Below are positions 9,848 through 18,996 of a DNA stretch of 46,027 nt, piece by piece (the stretch's first letter is position 1; each line of letters starts with the position of its first letter). The stretch is from Flavobacteriales bacterium UBA1937 (GTDB lineage: Bacteria; Bacteroidota; Bacteroidia; Flavobacteriales; Weeksellaceae). The translations under genes and the position numbers were made by a program. The stretch spans positions 1 through 46,027 of the forward strand of contig DDFD01000049.1 in NCBI GenBank assembly GCA_002337005.1, written 5' to 3'. The notes beneath the pieces are model-generated. The model had not been told where the DNA came from. It saw only the letters and a list, made by a program, of their open reading frames with translations, and ran no database searches.

Positions 9848-11092
9848 ATGAAAAAGTTTGTGTTCTTCTATCTTTTGGTATTGTTTGAATTAGGTTTTGC
9901 TCAAACAAAAATACTTCCTGGCGACAAATCACTGAATATTAATTTGATTAAAATATGGAATTCTACAATGGGATACTATTTTGTGAAAGATGGAAATCCT
10001 ATAGAAATTTGTACCTACCAAACAGAAGTCGGTACTAATAATGACCAACTTATTTTTAATTCAAATTTAATCTTCCTGAAATCGGATAAACAGTGGAAAG
10101 AGCATATTATTTTGGATAAAAACACACTGAAACCAATCAGCAGAAAATCTGAAAGAGAAACCCGAACATTTGATATCAAGTATGCAAATATTAACAAAGG
10201 AGACTATTTTGATATTGCTACTTATCCTTTGGTTCTTTGTGCGCTGCCTTTAAATTCGGGATATAAAGCCACAATTCCTGTAATTGATTATGATTCTGCC
10301 AATAAGGATAAAATCCAAAACGTAAATGTTACCGATGTTAAAAGCAACGTTTACAATTCTGAGCTAACAGGAGAGCATCAGGTTTGGAAGGTAAGTGTAA
10401 AAGAAGAAAGCACGGGTAATTTGTATGATTATTTTATTGATAAAGTTTCTCGTAAAATCTATAAAATTACAGTCTCATCAAACGGCAATAACTTAATGTT
10501 GGTGGATAGGGAAACCGATTTCAATCCTTTCAAAAATACCTTTGATAAAGAGGCTACTCTGAAAATGCTTACCAAAGGTAATTCTGTCATTTTGGGAGAA
10601 GCATTTGCAAAAGACGACCGTTCTGGCAGAGATGACAGCAAAATTAGAATTGATATCCTAAATGTCAATAAAAAACAATTTGCGCCGAAAGGAACTAAAG
10701 TCACTTTATTACCATATACAGAATATTTTAAGGAGTGGATGGAGTTGAACAAGAAGCAGGCAAAAATAAAAGGGGCCAAACCAATTCCATTATCAAAAGA
10801 AGCTCAATCGTGTGTTCTAACAACGCAGATATATGATGACAAAGGAAATTTTGAATTTACAAACCTTACAGAAGGCGAATATTTTGTTTTTATCTCTTTT
10901 GGCTATACCGATACGTTTTCGAGAAGGGAAATTACGGGGACTTCTGATGTCTATATTAATGGAAATTATGCAGGGACTCAACTCAATACCGACGTATTTA
11001 CCTATGCCCAAGCTGGAAACGCTAATTTTCAAAAAGTAGTTACCATAAAATCAAATGGTGAAACGGTTAAAATAAAACTGAAACGATGGTAA
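9848..11092 (+). CDS. Secreted protein of unknown function (DUF3108-like N-terminal part)
   Basis: A 414-aa protein with a clear signal peptide (cleavage after about LGFAQ, residues 18-20). Residues about 40-230 form beta-rich sequence recalling DUF3108-type periplasmic or outer-membrane-associated proteins, ending in the phrase YDYFIDKVSRKIYKI. The C-terminal third (about 250-414) looks like a carboxypeptidase-regulatory/CNA-B-like beta-sandwich (ILNVNKKQFAPKGTKVTL, then FTNLTEGEYFVFISFG). No catalytic motif is visible. It stands 88 bp after the membrane operon and may be separate. The domain names are tentative. Confidence 0.6.
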   Translation: MKKFVFFYLLVLFELGFAQTKILPGDKSLNINLIKIWNSTMGYYFVKDGNPIEICTYQTEVGTNNDQLIFNSNLIFLKSDKQWKEHIILDKNTLKPISRKSERETRTFDIKYANINKGDYFDIATYPLVLCALPLNSGYKATIPVIDYDSANKDKIQNVNVTDVKSNVYNSELTGEHQVWKVSVKEESTGNLYDYFIDKVSRKIYKITVSSNGNNLMLVDRETDFNPFKNTFDKEATLKMLTKGNSVILGEAFAKDDRSGRDDSKIRIDILNVNKKQFAPKGTKVTLLPYTEYFKEWMELNKKQAKIKGAKPIPLSKEAQSCVLTTQIYDDKGNFEFTNLTEGEYFVFISFGYTDTFSRREITGTSDVYINGNYAGTQLNTDVFTYAQAGNANFQKVVTIKSNGETVKIKLKRW

Positions 11093-11244
11093 TTTATCAA
11101 TAAGGAATTTTTTAAAGAAAAAAAATAAAATCATCATACTTATTGTATTTTTTTTCAAATACAAAATGGTATGAAAGCTTAATTACTTGTTTTTCACTAG
11201 AAGAAATTAATATACTATTAACAAACAAAATATACAAATATCTT

Positions 11245-12261
11245 ATGAAGAAGTTCCTAACCAATCTACTTATAGCAGTGACAACACTTACATTCTTTTC
11301 CTGTAGGGAAGAAAAATACATTGACGAACCGGGAAACTTGGTTCCAAAAACCGTAATTGAAGACAATTCACTTCCATCTATTATTGTAAATAATATAAAA
11401 TTACATTCGGAAGCGTTCGGAAATCCTGCTAATACGATGATTGTTGCTGTTCACGGTGGACCAGGTGGAGATTACAGATATATGCTGAATTGTAAAGAAT
11501 TGGCAGATAAAGGTTATTATGTAGTGTTTTATGATCAACGTGGTTCTGGTCTTTCACAAAGACTTAACAAGGAAGAATATACTGGAAAAGGAGAAGAAGC
11601 ATTAGCATTAGAGGAAATATATAAAGAATTAAAAGGTGTTATTGAACATTACAGAACAAGTTCTACACAAAAAGTAGTACTTCTGGGGCATTCTTGGGGA
11701 GGTATTTTAGCCAGTGCCTTTGTAGGGAAATTTCCTAATGAAATAAACGGACTAATTGTTTGTGAACCAGGTGGTCTAAAATGGGCAGATTTAGAAAATT
11801 ATGTGAAAAACTCAAGGTCTTTTAAACTTTGGAGCGAAATTTCTAATGATGCAACTTATATAGATCAGTTTATGACAGGAAAAGAAAATCAACACGAAAT
11901 TCTGGATTATAAATTAAACATTTTAGCCTCAAAAAATGATATAACAGGCGAAGATAATACATTGCCACAAAGTTTTTGGAGATCTGGAGCAGTAATGAAT
12001 GTAGCACTTTATGATATAGGTGAAAAAATAAAACCAGATTTTTCATTAAATGTAAAAAATAATTCACCCAAAACACTTTTTTTCTATAGTGAAAATAATA
12101 AGGCTTATACAACAGATTGGGCTAATAAAATAGCAACATCATACAGTTCAGTAGTGTTACAAAAAATAAATGGAGTAGGGCATAATGGAATCATTAGTGA
12201 TAAAAATGCTTGGCATCAGCAGACAATGCCGAAAATTCTTCAATACATTCAATCTTTATAA
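11245..12261 (+). CDS. Lipoprotein alpha/beta hydrolase, proline iminopeptidase-like
   Basis: From the ATG at 11245 the 338-aa protein starts with a lipoprotein signal (TFFSC, lipid cysteine at about residue 19), so it is an envelope protein. The hydrolase core shows HGGPGGDYRY (oxyanion hole of the proline iminopeptidase group), YDQRGSGLS, the nucleophile elbow GHSWGG (serine at about 147), and a late histidine in GVGHNGI. These are hallmarks of the S33 peptidase family; substrate unproven. The frame is open 34 codons upstream, but only the chosen start gives a signal peptide. The gene behind it starts 18 bp later. Confidence 0.8.
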   Translation: MKKFLTNLLIAVTTLTFFSCREEKYIDEPGNLVPKTVIEDNSLPSIIVNNIKLHSEAFGNPANTMIVAVHGGPGGDYRYMLNCKELADKGYYVVFYDQRGSGLSQRLNKEEYTGKGEEALALEEIYKELKGVIEHYRTSSTQKVVLLGHSWGGILASAFVGKFPNEINGLIVCEPGGLKWADLENYVKNSRSFKLWSEISNDATYIDQFMTGKENQHEILDYKLNILASKNDITGEDNTLPQSFWRSGAVMNVALYDIGEKIKPDFSLNVKNNSPKTLFFYSENNKAYTTDWANKIATSYSSVVLQKINGVGHNGIISDKNAWHQQTMPKILQYIQSL

Positions 12262-12279
12262 GCATTAAACAAAATTTCT

Positions 12280-12945
12280 ATGAAATTCTTAAATAAAATA
12301 ATCTTTACAATCACATTATTGTTGTCATTTTATTTACAGTCGCAAATCATAAATTGGGAAAATTCGCCTCAGAATAATATTGCCAATATAAATTTCGGAA
12401 CCGAGTACGGATTAGTAACTGGACTAGGCTATGGATGTCAAATATCTAATAGAAAATTTCCTTACTTGTTGAATACAGAAATATCAATTCCTTTTGGCGA
12501 GAAAAAATTAGACGATTTCAAAATAAAGTTGGGTGGTCAAATGAGAGTAATGAAGTTAAATAATTTTAATATAAGTATAAAACTACAGGGTATCTTTAGA
12601 GTTTACAATAATGATTTTGTTAAGATTTCTAATTTTGGTAGTGATTTCTCCGCAACAATTGGTTATTATAGACAAAAATGGTTTACAGGTGCTGAATTTG
12701 GTTTTGATAAAGCTATTGTGTCTCATTATAAACATACAGATTTATATAAGTCAAATTATCCGGAAGTAAAAGATGGATGGTATGAACCTTCAGTGGGAGG
12801 CAACTATTATTATAATCTTAAAGGGGGATATAGTTTCGGAAAAAATGATATTACAATTGCAACAGGCAAGATCATTTCTCAAGATTTTAAGACCAAACCT
12901 ATATTTCCAATTTTTACTCAAATTGGCTATAACATAAAATTTTAG
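12280..12945 (+). CDS. Secreted/outer-membrane beta-barrel-like protein, unknown
   Basis: A 221-aa protein with a signal peptide ending near SFYLQSQ and then alternating amphipathic strands rich in G, Y and F (GLVTGLGYGCQIS, IGYYRQKWFTGAEFGF, final YNIKF with terminal phenylalanine). This pattern is typical of small outer-membrane beta-barrels. I do not recognise a named family. It is 18 bp from the lipoprotein hydrolase, so the two are probably co-transcribed. Confidence 0.6.
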   Translation: MKFLNKIIFTITLLLSFYLQSQIINWENSPQNNIANINFGTEYGLVTGLGYGCQISNRKFPYLLNTEISIPFGEKKLDDFKIKLGGQMRVMKLNNFNISIKLQGIFRVYNNDFVKISNFGSDFSATIGYYRQKWFTGAEFGFDKAIVSHYKHTDLYKSNYPEVKDGWYEPSVGGNYYYNLKGGYSFGKNDITIATGKIISQDFKTKPIFPIFTQIGYNIKF

Positions 12946-12979
12946 GAAATGTTAATATTTCTAAGAAACTACGAATTGA

Positions 12980-13258
12980 TTAAATAAAAGAAAAATTAGA
13001 CTCCAAAATATTTTAATTAAACTATCTGAACAACTCAACTTTATTGAATTAGAAGTTGATAATATTGTTTTTAGATGTGAGAAATCTATTGAAATAGTTC
13101 TTAAAAGTATTGTAAAGATAAAAGCGTTGGTAATAAAATCTGGTTTCAAAACCGAACAATAAAAAATTACCTTCTTCAAAGAAATAAAACCACAATTTAT
13201 CTCAAAACTAATTTACTACAATTCGCTCTATAAAATTGAAACCAAAAAGCCTTTCGGA
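12980..13258 (+). pseudogene. rteC remnant (conjugative-transposon regulator)
   Basis: Plus-strand frame 12980-13258 reads as the N-terminal half of RteC, the regulatory protein of CTnDOT-like conjugative transposons. Recognisable blocks are FIELEVDN, RCEKSIEIVLKSI, then FFKEIKPQFISKLIYYNSLYKIETKKPFG. There is no start codon. A TAA at 13160-13162 interrupts the same frame where the family has an acidic residue, and similarity stops at about 13258, where the sequence runs into the opposite-strand truncated gene. It is thus broken at both ends and in the middle: a relic of a former integrative conjugative element. Confidence 0.8.
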
Positions 13259-13477
13259 AGTCCAAGGATTTATGGAATTTCTCAAAACCTTTCCGGCATT
13301 TCCAGCCCTTCCAAATTCCAAGCCGTTTTCTAGTGTTCTTTGAAATGCGGGATCGTTTTTAATCCTGTCCGCAGAAACACCGCCTTTTTCCCTTGCAAGA
13401 TAACCGTCTTGAGATTTATAGAAAGTAATTCCGCCGATGGTGCTGTCTAATTTGATGATACTTTTTTGTCGTGCCAT
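13208..13477 (-). pseudogene. Truncated flavobacterial small-protein gene fused to rteC debris
   Basis: The 89-aa frame begins like a family I know from Chryseobacterium-type genomes (starting MARQKSIIKLDSTIGGITF, then SQDGYLAREKGGVSADRIK and NGLEFGRAGNAGKVLR), whose members are longer. After KVLRNSI the sequence changes character, and the last roughly 17 codons are simply the antisense of the rteC remnant. The gene therefore appears cut at about 13260-13275 by a deletion or recombination that joined two unrelated fragments. Function of the family is unknown to me. Confidence 0.65.
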
Positions 13478-13586
13478 TTTCTTAAATTTTAAAATTGATT
13501 TTTAGAATGATTAAAGGCTCATCCTCTCAAACCTTGGTGAGTTCACACCACAAAATTTGAAATAATCAATCTATCATACAGAAGCC

Positions 13587-13637
13587 TTTCAAAACACATT
13601 TTTCCGAAAACGGAACATTATTCCTTATGTTTTGAAA
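13587..13637. repeat. Nested inverted repeat
   Basis: TTTCAAAACA (13587-13596) and TGTTTTGAAA (13628-13637) are perfect 10-bp inverted repeats. Between them TTCCG (13602-13606) and CGGAA (13611-13615) form a second hairpin around AAAA. There is no T run, so it is not an ordinary terminator. It lies among mobile-element debris and may be an old recombination or transfer site; that is a guess. Confidence 0.6.
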
Positions 13638-13706
13638 AAGTATTATTTATATTTTGTGCTACGATATGCCACAACTTACCCAAAAGTATAGGTAAAACAT
13701 AAATAG

Positions 13707-13913
13707 TATATAAAAACAAGACCTCAACGCCTTTGTATTTACCCGAAAGATATTGCCAAAATCACAGGAAAGAGCGAACGTTTCTCACGTGACCTTATCC
13801 AAAGAATTCGCTTTAAGTTAGGCAAAGAGGAACACCAATTTATCACAATTGAAGAAGTCTGTATATATGCAGGTTTGGAGGAGGAAAAGGTAAAGAAATT
13901 AATTAGGGATTAA
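13707..13913 (+). pseudogene. Start-less small gene of a flavobacterial family
   Basis: An open frame of 68 codons ending at TAA 13911-13913 encodes a sequence like the small putative DNA-binding proteins of Chryseobacterium and relatives. The pattern RPQRLCIYPKDIAKITGKSE is followed by a second basic helix and FITIEEVCIYAGLEEEKVKKL. The frame opens right after a TAG (13704-13706) and contains no ATG, GTG or TTG near its N terminus, so it has probably lost its start. The two-helix pattern suggests DNA binding; function unknown. Confidence 0.55.
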
Positions 13914-13948
13914 CCTAATCATTTATGGCATAGGTAAAGGGAATTTCT

Positions 13949-13956
13949 TATATTTG
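13949..13956 (+). promoter_or_regulatory. -7 element of candidate small RNA
   Basis: TATATTTG matches TAnnTTTG exactly and is followed by about 150 nt of hairpin-rich, non-coding sequence and an intrinsic terminator. I see no convincing TTG at the -33 distance. Confidence 0.45.
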
Positions 13957-13962
13957 TAGTAA

Positions 13963-14150
13963 TAAGATTTGAATAAAATTGTTGTATTTCACGAGGTGGA
14001 ATATTCGATTACCTTGAAAAGCTCCATTTCTTTAATGCCCTATAAATAGGCAATAAGAAAGAAATCATATATTCCTGAAGAAATCACTTTGAAATGTACA
14101 ATTTCAAGCAAATGCCCTTAAATCATATGATTTAGGGGCTTTTTGTTTTT
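13963..14150 (+). ncRNA. Candidate structured small RNA (about 190 nt)
   Basis: Downstream of TATATTTG (13949) and upstream of a strong terminator, the sequence has no reading frame but folds repeatedly. A 21-nt hairpin at 13994-14014 (AGGT...ACCT) is followed by ATTTCTTT pairing with AAAGAAAT around GCC...GGC (about 14025-14066). Then TTGAAAT pairs with ATTTCAA (about 14090-14106), with the terminator hairpin at 14114-14139. GGAATAT in the first loop can alternatively pair with ATATTCC at 14069-14075. I do not recognise the class; 6S-like or a trans-acting small RNA are possibilities. Ends are estimated. Confidence 0.5.
14114..14150 (+). terminator. Intrinsic terminator of candidate small RNA
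   Basis: GCCCTTAAATC (14114-14124) pairs with GATTTAGGGGC (14129-14139) with one wobble over an ATAT loop, followed by a T-rich tract to 14150. Confidence 0.85.
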
Positions 14151-14188
14151 ATTTGATATCAAAAAATATCAATTTTTCTCAATTCGTG

Positions 14189-14209
14189 AGGTGACCTATT
14201 CGGTTGCCT
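14189..14209 (+). repeat. Second copy of the AGGTG hairpin
   Basis: This 21-nt hairpin (AGGTGACC, loop TATTC, GGTTGCCT; 8 pairs including two wobbles) is the same length as, and clearly related to, the one at 13994-14014. The neighbouring ATTCGGTT (14198-14205) is also perfectly complementary to AACCGAAT at about 14232-14239. It starts about 40 nt after the terminator of the candidate RNA. I see no promoter or terminator of its own. Confidence 0.45.
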
Positions 14210-14348
14210 TTTAATTTTTAGCATTATAGATAACCGAATTCACTAGAACTAGAGGTTTTTCCAATAGCTATACGTGAAAAGCATAGACAGAAATGGTAGT
14301 AATTATAAATAAGAATGTTTTTTCATCATGATATAATTTTAAATTTAG

Positions 14349-14390
14349 AGATTCAAGAGCAGTAGGAAAACCACTGCTCATAGAGAATCT
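14349..14390. terminator. Hairpin downstream of the 14409-18506 gene
   Basis: AGATTC (14349-14354) pairs with GAATCT (14385-14390), and inside it GAGCAGT (14357-14363) pairs with ACTGCTC (14373-14379). It lies 19 nt beyond the stop codon of the large minus-strand gene and could end that transcript, although the T run is weak. Confidence 0.5.
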
Positions 14391-14408
14391 GTCTTTCTTT
14401 GTGTATTA

Positions 14409-17400
14409 TTAATTAGGACAAGCTTGAGAGCTGATACAATGCCATGTAAAACTAGAACCACCATTATTTGAAGTATAAATTTTCAAACAATTATTCGTGG
14501 CATCGTAAACCATCATTCCTTCCACTGGATTAGTAATTACCAATGTTGTCCCATTATCTGCAACAGGCTGATTGCTTGCATTGAATTTAACTCTATTGAT
14601 TACAAAGCCTTTTGTTTTTGCCTCCAAAACAGTCCAGGCACTTTGTCTTACCATTGGCCAGTTATCATTTTCAGCACCAGCTCTTCCCAGAGAAGTAATC
14701 CCGTGTTTAGAAGGATAAGTATTTGCTGGATCTATTATTGCTGGTTTGTAACAGAAAGAGTTGTTACATTGAGAACTGACAGCAGAATTCTGAGAATCCC
14801 CCACACTTTGTCCACTTGCTCCCACAATATTAGGCACGCCATTAGCATCTACACAAGTATTGTTTGCACAAAGATTCCGATTAGCTGCAGCCGAACCTGT
14901 TCCCACGCTTAAAACGCCTCCAGCATTTACCAATTGAGATGTTGTAATATTAGCCCCTCCTTCTATTGCATCAAGACAGCCATCATTATCACTATCTAAA
15001 TCTAATTGATTCGGGATTCCGTCACCATCTATATCACAATCTATCTGTACTCTTGGTCTTATGTTTTCACTTGTACCACCATTACCATTAAGGGCGTGAA
15101 CTGTATAGCCAATTTTTACGATACGTTTTGTTCTATCTACACCATTCAGCGTAAGACTTCCAGTTGAATTTGGTCCTGCGCCTGAATTAAAAGCTTTTGC
15201 TCCATTTATTGTTGAAGTGGTAATATTACCTGTTATACCAGCCAAACTAAAATCGAGATTACTTAGCCTTACACCATCTTCATAAACGACAAAGAAATTT
15301 CCGAAGCTAGAGCCATTATCCAAACCTCCCAAAGCAAAATCTACGTTGTCACTTGCAAAGTATACCGGGTTGCTAAAATTAATTGACATTTCTTTGTTTA
15401 CTGCTCCTGTAGCATCGCCATAATGCCAACCGATAAAATAATTTGCAATAGCAGGTGTTATTGTTGCTGTTGTAGGAACTACATTAGCCCCACTTACCGT
15501 AGTAACTGTAGAAGTTTGACCAGCAAAAAAATCAGTAGATATAGCAGATTTACATATTTCTGAAGTATCTAAAATTCCGTCATTGTCGTCATCGAGATCC
15601 TGCCAATCAGGAATGCCGTCACCATCAGAGTCTAAACACTCACTGTAGTTTGTTGCAATTCTAGAACCTCCTATACCTTGTCCTGTTCCTGCAATGGTTG
15701 GAACTCCCATTGTGGTTGCTGTGTTTCCTACAGTGTTTCCCAAGTTAGTGGTTACCGAGCCTGCAGTTCCTGTATAACTACCACCGGTATTTCCTCCAGA
15801 CATAGATGAGTTTACCAGATTAGATGTTGTGAATGCAGCATCGCCTTCTATAGCATCCGGGCAACCGTCTCCGTCTGAATCTAAATCTAAATCATTTGGA
15901 ATCCCATCTTGATCGGTATCGCAAGTTTTTAAAGCAAATAAAGAAAACGCCACAGCATCTCCAGAGTTTATATTTGTACTATTAATAGTAATACTACTTA
16001 CTAAAGAGTCACCCTGCCCTTTGAGTAAAATTCTTTGATTATCGGTTCCATCGTGGGTCATCACTCCGGTAATAGGATTAAAATTTAAATAAGGGGCGGT
16101 TCCGGATAAACCGTAAATTATAAGTGATGTAAATTTCCCATTAGGATTTCCGCCATTTATTTTAAAGCTAATAGAAGAATTATTGCCCGCAGGATCTAAA
16201 TCAGTTAAATAGAAAGCTATTTCTTTAGCTTTAACCGGCGTACTAAAGGTGTAGGTAAAATTGTTAAAATTACCATTAACCACATATCTATTTTCCGCGC
16301 CACTATTATTGACATAATAATAATGTTTCCCGTCATTAAAGGTACTGTTTGTAGCTTGAGTGGTTGATGTACCTAAATTTACTGTAAGATTAGAATTGGT
16401 ATCTCCTTTCCAAACACCATTAGTATTTTGAGCTAAAAAACCTGTGCAATTTTCATTAATATCAAGAATGCCATCATTGTCTAAATCCAGATCTACCCAA
16501 TCAGAAATTCCATCTCCATCAGAATCTAAACAATCATTTTTAGAAATATCTTGCGAGTTGCCAATACCCTGTCCAGCAGCTCCAACAATCGTAGGAATAC
16601 CATTTGCATCTACAGTAACTCCAAAATTTTGATTGGGTGTTTGTGATGAGATTGTTCCTGTAGCAGTGGTTAATTGAGAAATTGTAAAATTTCCTGTGCC
16701 TTCTATTGCATCTGTGCAACCGTCTCCGTCGCTATCCAGATCTAAATGATTTGAAATTCCGTCGCTGTCAGTGTCCAAATATATTGGTAAAGAACATAAA
16801 CTATCAAAACCTACGGAATTATTACTTCCTGCGCCTCCTGTAGACGCTGTAAAGCCGAAATAGGCTGAATTTCCCGCTAAAATAGTTTCAACAGCATTGG
16901 TTCCGGTTGTGGGAAAAGTATAATTGGTAACAGGAGCTCCATCAAATGTATAAGAAAGATTTCGGGTTACAGAATTCCAATTAATTATCACATCGTGCCA
17001 TAATCCGTCGTCCACTGTTCCGTCGCCTAACTGTCCATCACCTGCCAATTTGCCCGCATTGATCCAGGTACCTGTAGTTCTGATGCTTCCGTGGTCAAAA
17101 GAAGGATCACAATTTGCTCCGTTGTTGGCATCATTTGTACAACTGTTTACGAAGGTGTCTAATTCCAAGGCAATTCCATTAGCAATTCCTCTTGCTCCAA
17201 GACCTTGCCCATTAATCCCTGATGCTAACTGCCCAGCCGGACTATTATGAAAAACAATAGCAATACCGTCTGCATTTGATAATAAAGCTTTTGTAGATAA
17301 GGTGAAACTTTTTGTAAAATCTACCTTACCATAAGACCAAACTTGTCCATTTTGAGAACCTCCATTAGTTAACCTGAATTGATGTACAGGTCCACTGGAA

Positions 17401-18506
17401 GGGCTTGCAATTATGGTAGCGTTATTATTGGCTTTGAAAATCTTATCTGCAGTAGTATCAAGACCATTTTCTATACAATCTAAAATACCATCATTGTCAT
17501 CATCAAGATCCTGCCAATCCGGAATACCATCTCCATCAGAGTCTTTGCAGTCTTTAATTGTATCTAAAGAATCACCAATACCTTGTCCGCTTGCTCCAAC
17601 TGTTGTAGGGATACCATTGGCATCTACTGAAATTCCAAAGTTTTGATTCGGAGATTGTGATGTAAGTGTACCAGAAGCAGCAGTTAACTGTGAAGTGGTA
17701 TAATTACCCGATCCTTCTACAGCATCTGGACATCCATCGCCATCACTATCTAAATCCTGAAAATTCGGGATCCCATCACCATCAAAATCTGAACAAGAAA
17801 TAAGTTGTACAGATTCAATCGATAGATCATCTGCATTGGTAGAACCCGAAGTGAATCTTATCTGAAACTCTCCACTAGAAGGCAAAGATGAAGGTAATGA
17901 AACAATTACGTTTGAAGGAGTAGAATAAACTCCGGTTGAAGCTATGGAAGGCAAAGTGCTAATGTTGGTAACTGCGCCATTATTTCCAGTTACAGTCGGG
18001 ATGCTTCCTGCAACGCCAACTCCTGTATCAATCGTTGCATATACGGTTCCATTGTAGAGGATTTCTGTAATTAGTCTTCCTGAAGCAGCAGCATTATTGG
18101 TGGTAAGCCATCGAACGTTATTCAGATTAATGGTGCTTCCAAAAAATACACTTGATACGGTTTGTTTTACAGTTGTAACCGCATTATCAGCATCAAATTG
18201 CAATCCTCTTGTATTTAAAGCAAAAGAACCTGTTGTGGTCCAATTCGGAATAGTGGCTCCGGAAGTAGGAAATATTCCCGTTGTAATTTTGTTTGATGCC
18301 TGACATTCATCGGCGTCTAAAATTCCATCGTTGTCATCATCTAAATCTAACGAATTAGTGATTCCATCTCCGTCAATATCAGAACTTTGTGCCGATAATT
18401 GCTGGAAACTTGAGAAAATCATTATTAATACAAATACTGCTTTTACAAAGTAGTCTCGGGCAGAAGATGTATTTTTCATAACAAATTTGATTCTTGGTAG
18501 TTTCAT
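14409..18506 (-). CDS. Large secreted modular protein with eight thrombospondin type-3 repeats and an L-type-lectin-like domain
   Basis: A 1365-aa protein with an N-terminal signal peptide (cleavage near LSAQS, about residue 40; the ATG at 18479 is an equally good start). Eight calcium-binding DxDxDG-rich TSP3 units begin near residues 42, 237, 320, 576, 659, 860, 959 and 1158. They alternate strictly between a DDDNDGILD type and a DSDGDGCPDAIEG type. Each first-type unit precedes a beta-sandwich of 100-230 aa; each second-type unit precedes a linker of about 50 aa (TTSQL...NQNFGI...GASGQ). The domain at about 345-575 looks like an L-type lectin. The last 120 residues are nearly the same as in the 20544 protein. 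It is probably a surface adhesin; ligand unknown. Confidence 0.85.
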   Translation of the reverse strand: MKLPRIKFVMKNTSSARDYFVKAVFVLIMIFSSFQQLSAQSSDIDGDGITNSLDLDDDNDGILDADECQASNKITTGIFPTSGATIPNWTTTGSFALNTRGLQFDADNAVTTVKQTVSSVFFGSTINLNNVRWLTTNNAAASGRLITEILYNGTVYATIDTGVGVAGSIPTVTGNNGAVTNISTLPSIASTGVYSTPSNVIVSLPSSLPSSGEFQIRFTSGSTNADDLSIESVQLISCSDFDGDGIPNFQDLDSDGDGCPDAVEGSGNYTTSQLTAASGTLTSQSPNQNFGISVDANGIPTTVGASGQGIGDSLDTIKDCKDSDGDGIPDWQDLDDDNDGILDCIENGLDTTADKIFKANNNATIIASPSSGPVHQFRLTNGGSQNGQVWSYGKVDFTKSFTLSTKALLSNADGIAIVFHNSPAGQLASGINGQGLGARGIANGIALELDTFVNSCTNDANNGANCDPSFDHGSIRTTGTWINAGKLAGDGQLGDGTVDDGLWHDVIINWNSVTRNLSYTFDGAPVTNYTFPTTGTNAVETILAGNSAYFGFTASTGGAGSNNSVGFDSLCSLPIYLDTDSDGISNHLDLDSDGDGCTDAIEGTGNFTISQLTTATGTISSQTPNQNFGVTVDANGIPTIVGAAGQGIGNSQDISKNDCLDSDGDGISDWVDLDLDNDGILDINENCTGFLAQNTNGVWKGDTNSNLTVNLGTSTTQATNSTFNDGKHYYYVNNSGAENRYVVNGNFNNFTYTFSTPVKAKEIAFYLTDLDPAGNNSSISFKINGGNPNGKFTSLIIYGLSGTAPYLNFNPITGVMTHDGTDNQRILLKGQGDSLVSSITINSTNINSGDAVAFSLFALKTCDTDQDGIPNDLDLDSDGDGCPDAIEGDAAFTTSNLVNSSMSGGNTGGSYTGTAGSVTTNLGNTVGNTATTMGVPTIAGTGQGIGGSRIATNYSECLDSDGDGIPDWQDLDDDNDGILDTSEICKSAISTDFFAGQTSTVTTVSGANVVPTTATITPAIANYFIGWHYGDATGAVNKEMSINFSNPVYFASDNVDFALGGLDNGSSFGNFFVVYEDGVRLSNLDFSLAGITGNITTSTINGAKAFNSGAGPNSTGSLTLNGVDRTKRIVKIGYTVHALNGNGGTSENIRPRVQIDCDIDGDGIPNQLDLDSDNDGCLDAIEGGANITTSQLVNAGGVLSVGTGSAAANRNLCANNTCVDANGVPNIVGASGQSVGDSQNSAVSSQCNNSFCYKPAIIDPANTYPSKHGITSLGRAGAENDNWPMVRQSAWTVLEAKTKGFVINRVKFNASNQPVADNGTTLVITNPVEGMMVYDATNNCLKIYTSNNGGSSFTWHCISSQACPN

Positions 18507-18996
18507 TGAGTTTATTTTAGAATTTTTTAGTTTATAAAGTCATTCTGATGTTTTAAATATCTTTTTACAGACTTACCTGAATTTCACCTTCTTAATCATT
18601 TGCATCTACGGCATTCTCAAAAACCGATTATCTTTTTTGAATTAATCTAGGTTCGATAATTTTTTGCCCAAAGCAGGAAGTTTTTGATAGGGCTTTCTAT
18701 TCCCTAATATTTTCATTATGTATTGTTAATTTTTTATGTTTTTATATAATTAATCTGAACCTCATCCAGGATGGAAGTCTATCGTTCTATTTGCACTTCA
18801 TTTAAAAATAAAACCTGACATAATTTTAAACTCTAAAAAAATGTTATTTTTATTTAAATATTTCAACGAAAGTAAAACAATCGCACATTATTATTAAACA
18901 AATAATCTAATTATAGAGAATAGTATACTTTTGCTATTTCTATTGTTAGCATTTGTCAATAAAGCACTAAGCAAATGTTTGAGAATATGTGGAAAA
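18507..18996. other. Intergenic region upstream of the large surface protein
   Basis: About 490 AT-rich bases without a convincing gene. A TACTTTTG (18926-18933) is oriented toward the plus strand, where no gene follows, so it is probably a chance match. I could not find a clear -7 element for the minus-strand gene. No repeats or hairpins stand out. Confidence 0.4.

Noticed and set aside
12961..13179. Minus-strand 72-codon frame
   Set aside because: It is the antisense shadow of the rteC remnant, which has the recognisable protein similarity.
13587..14239. Hairpins as integron attC sites
   Set aside because: No integron-type integrase and no RYYYAAC/GTTRRRY core pairs.
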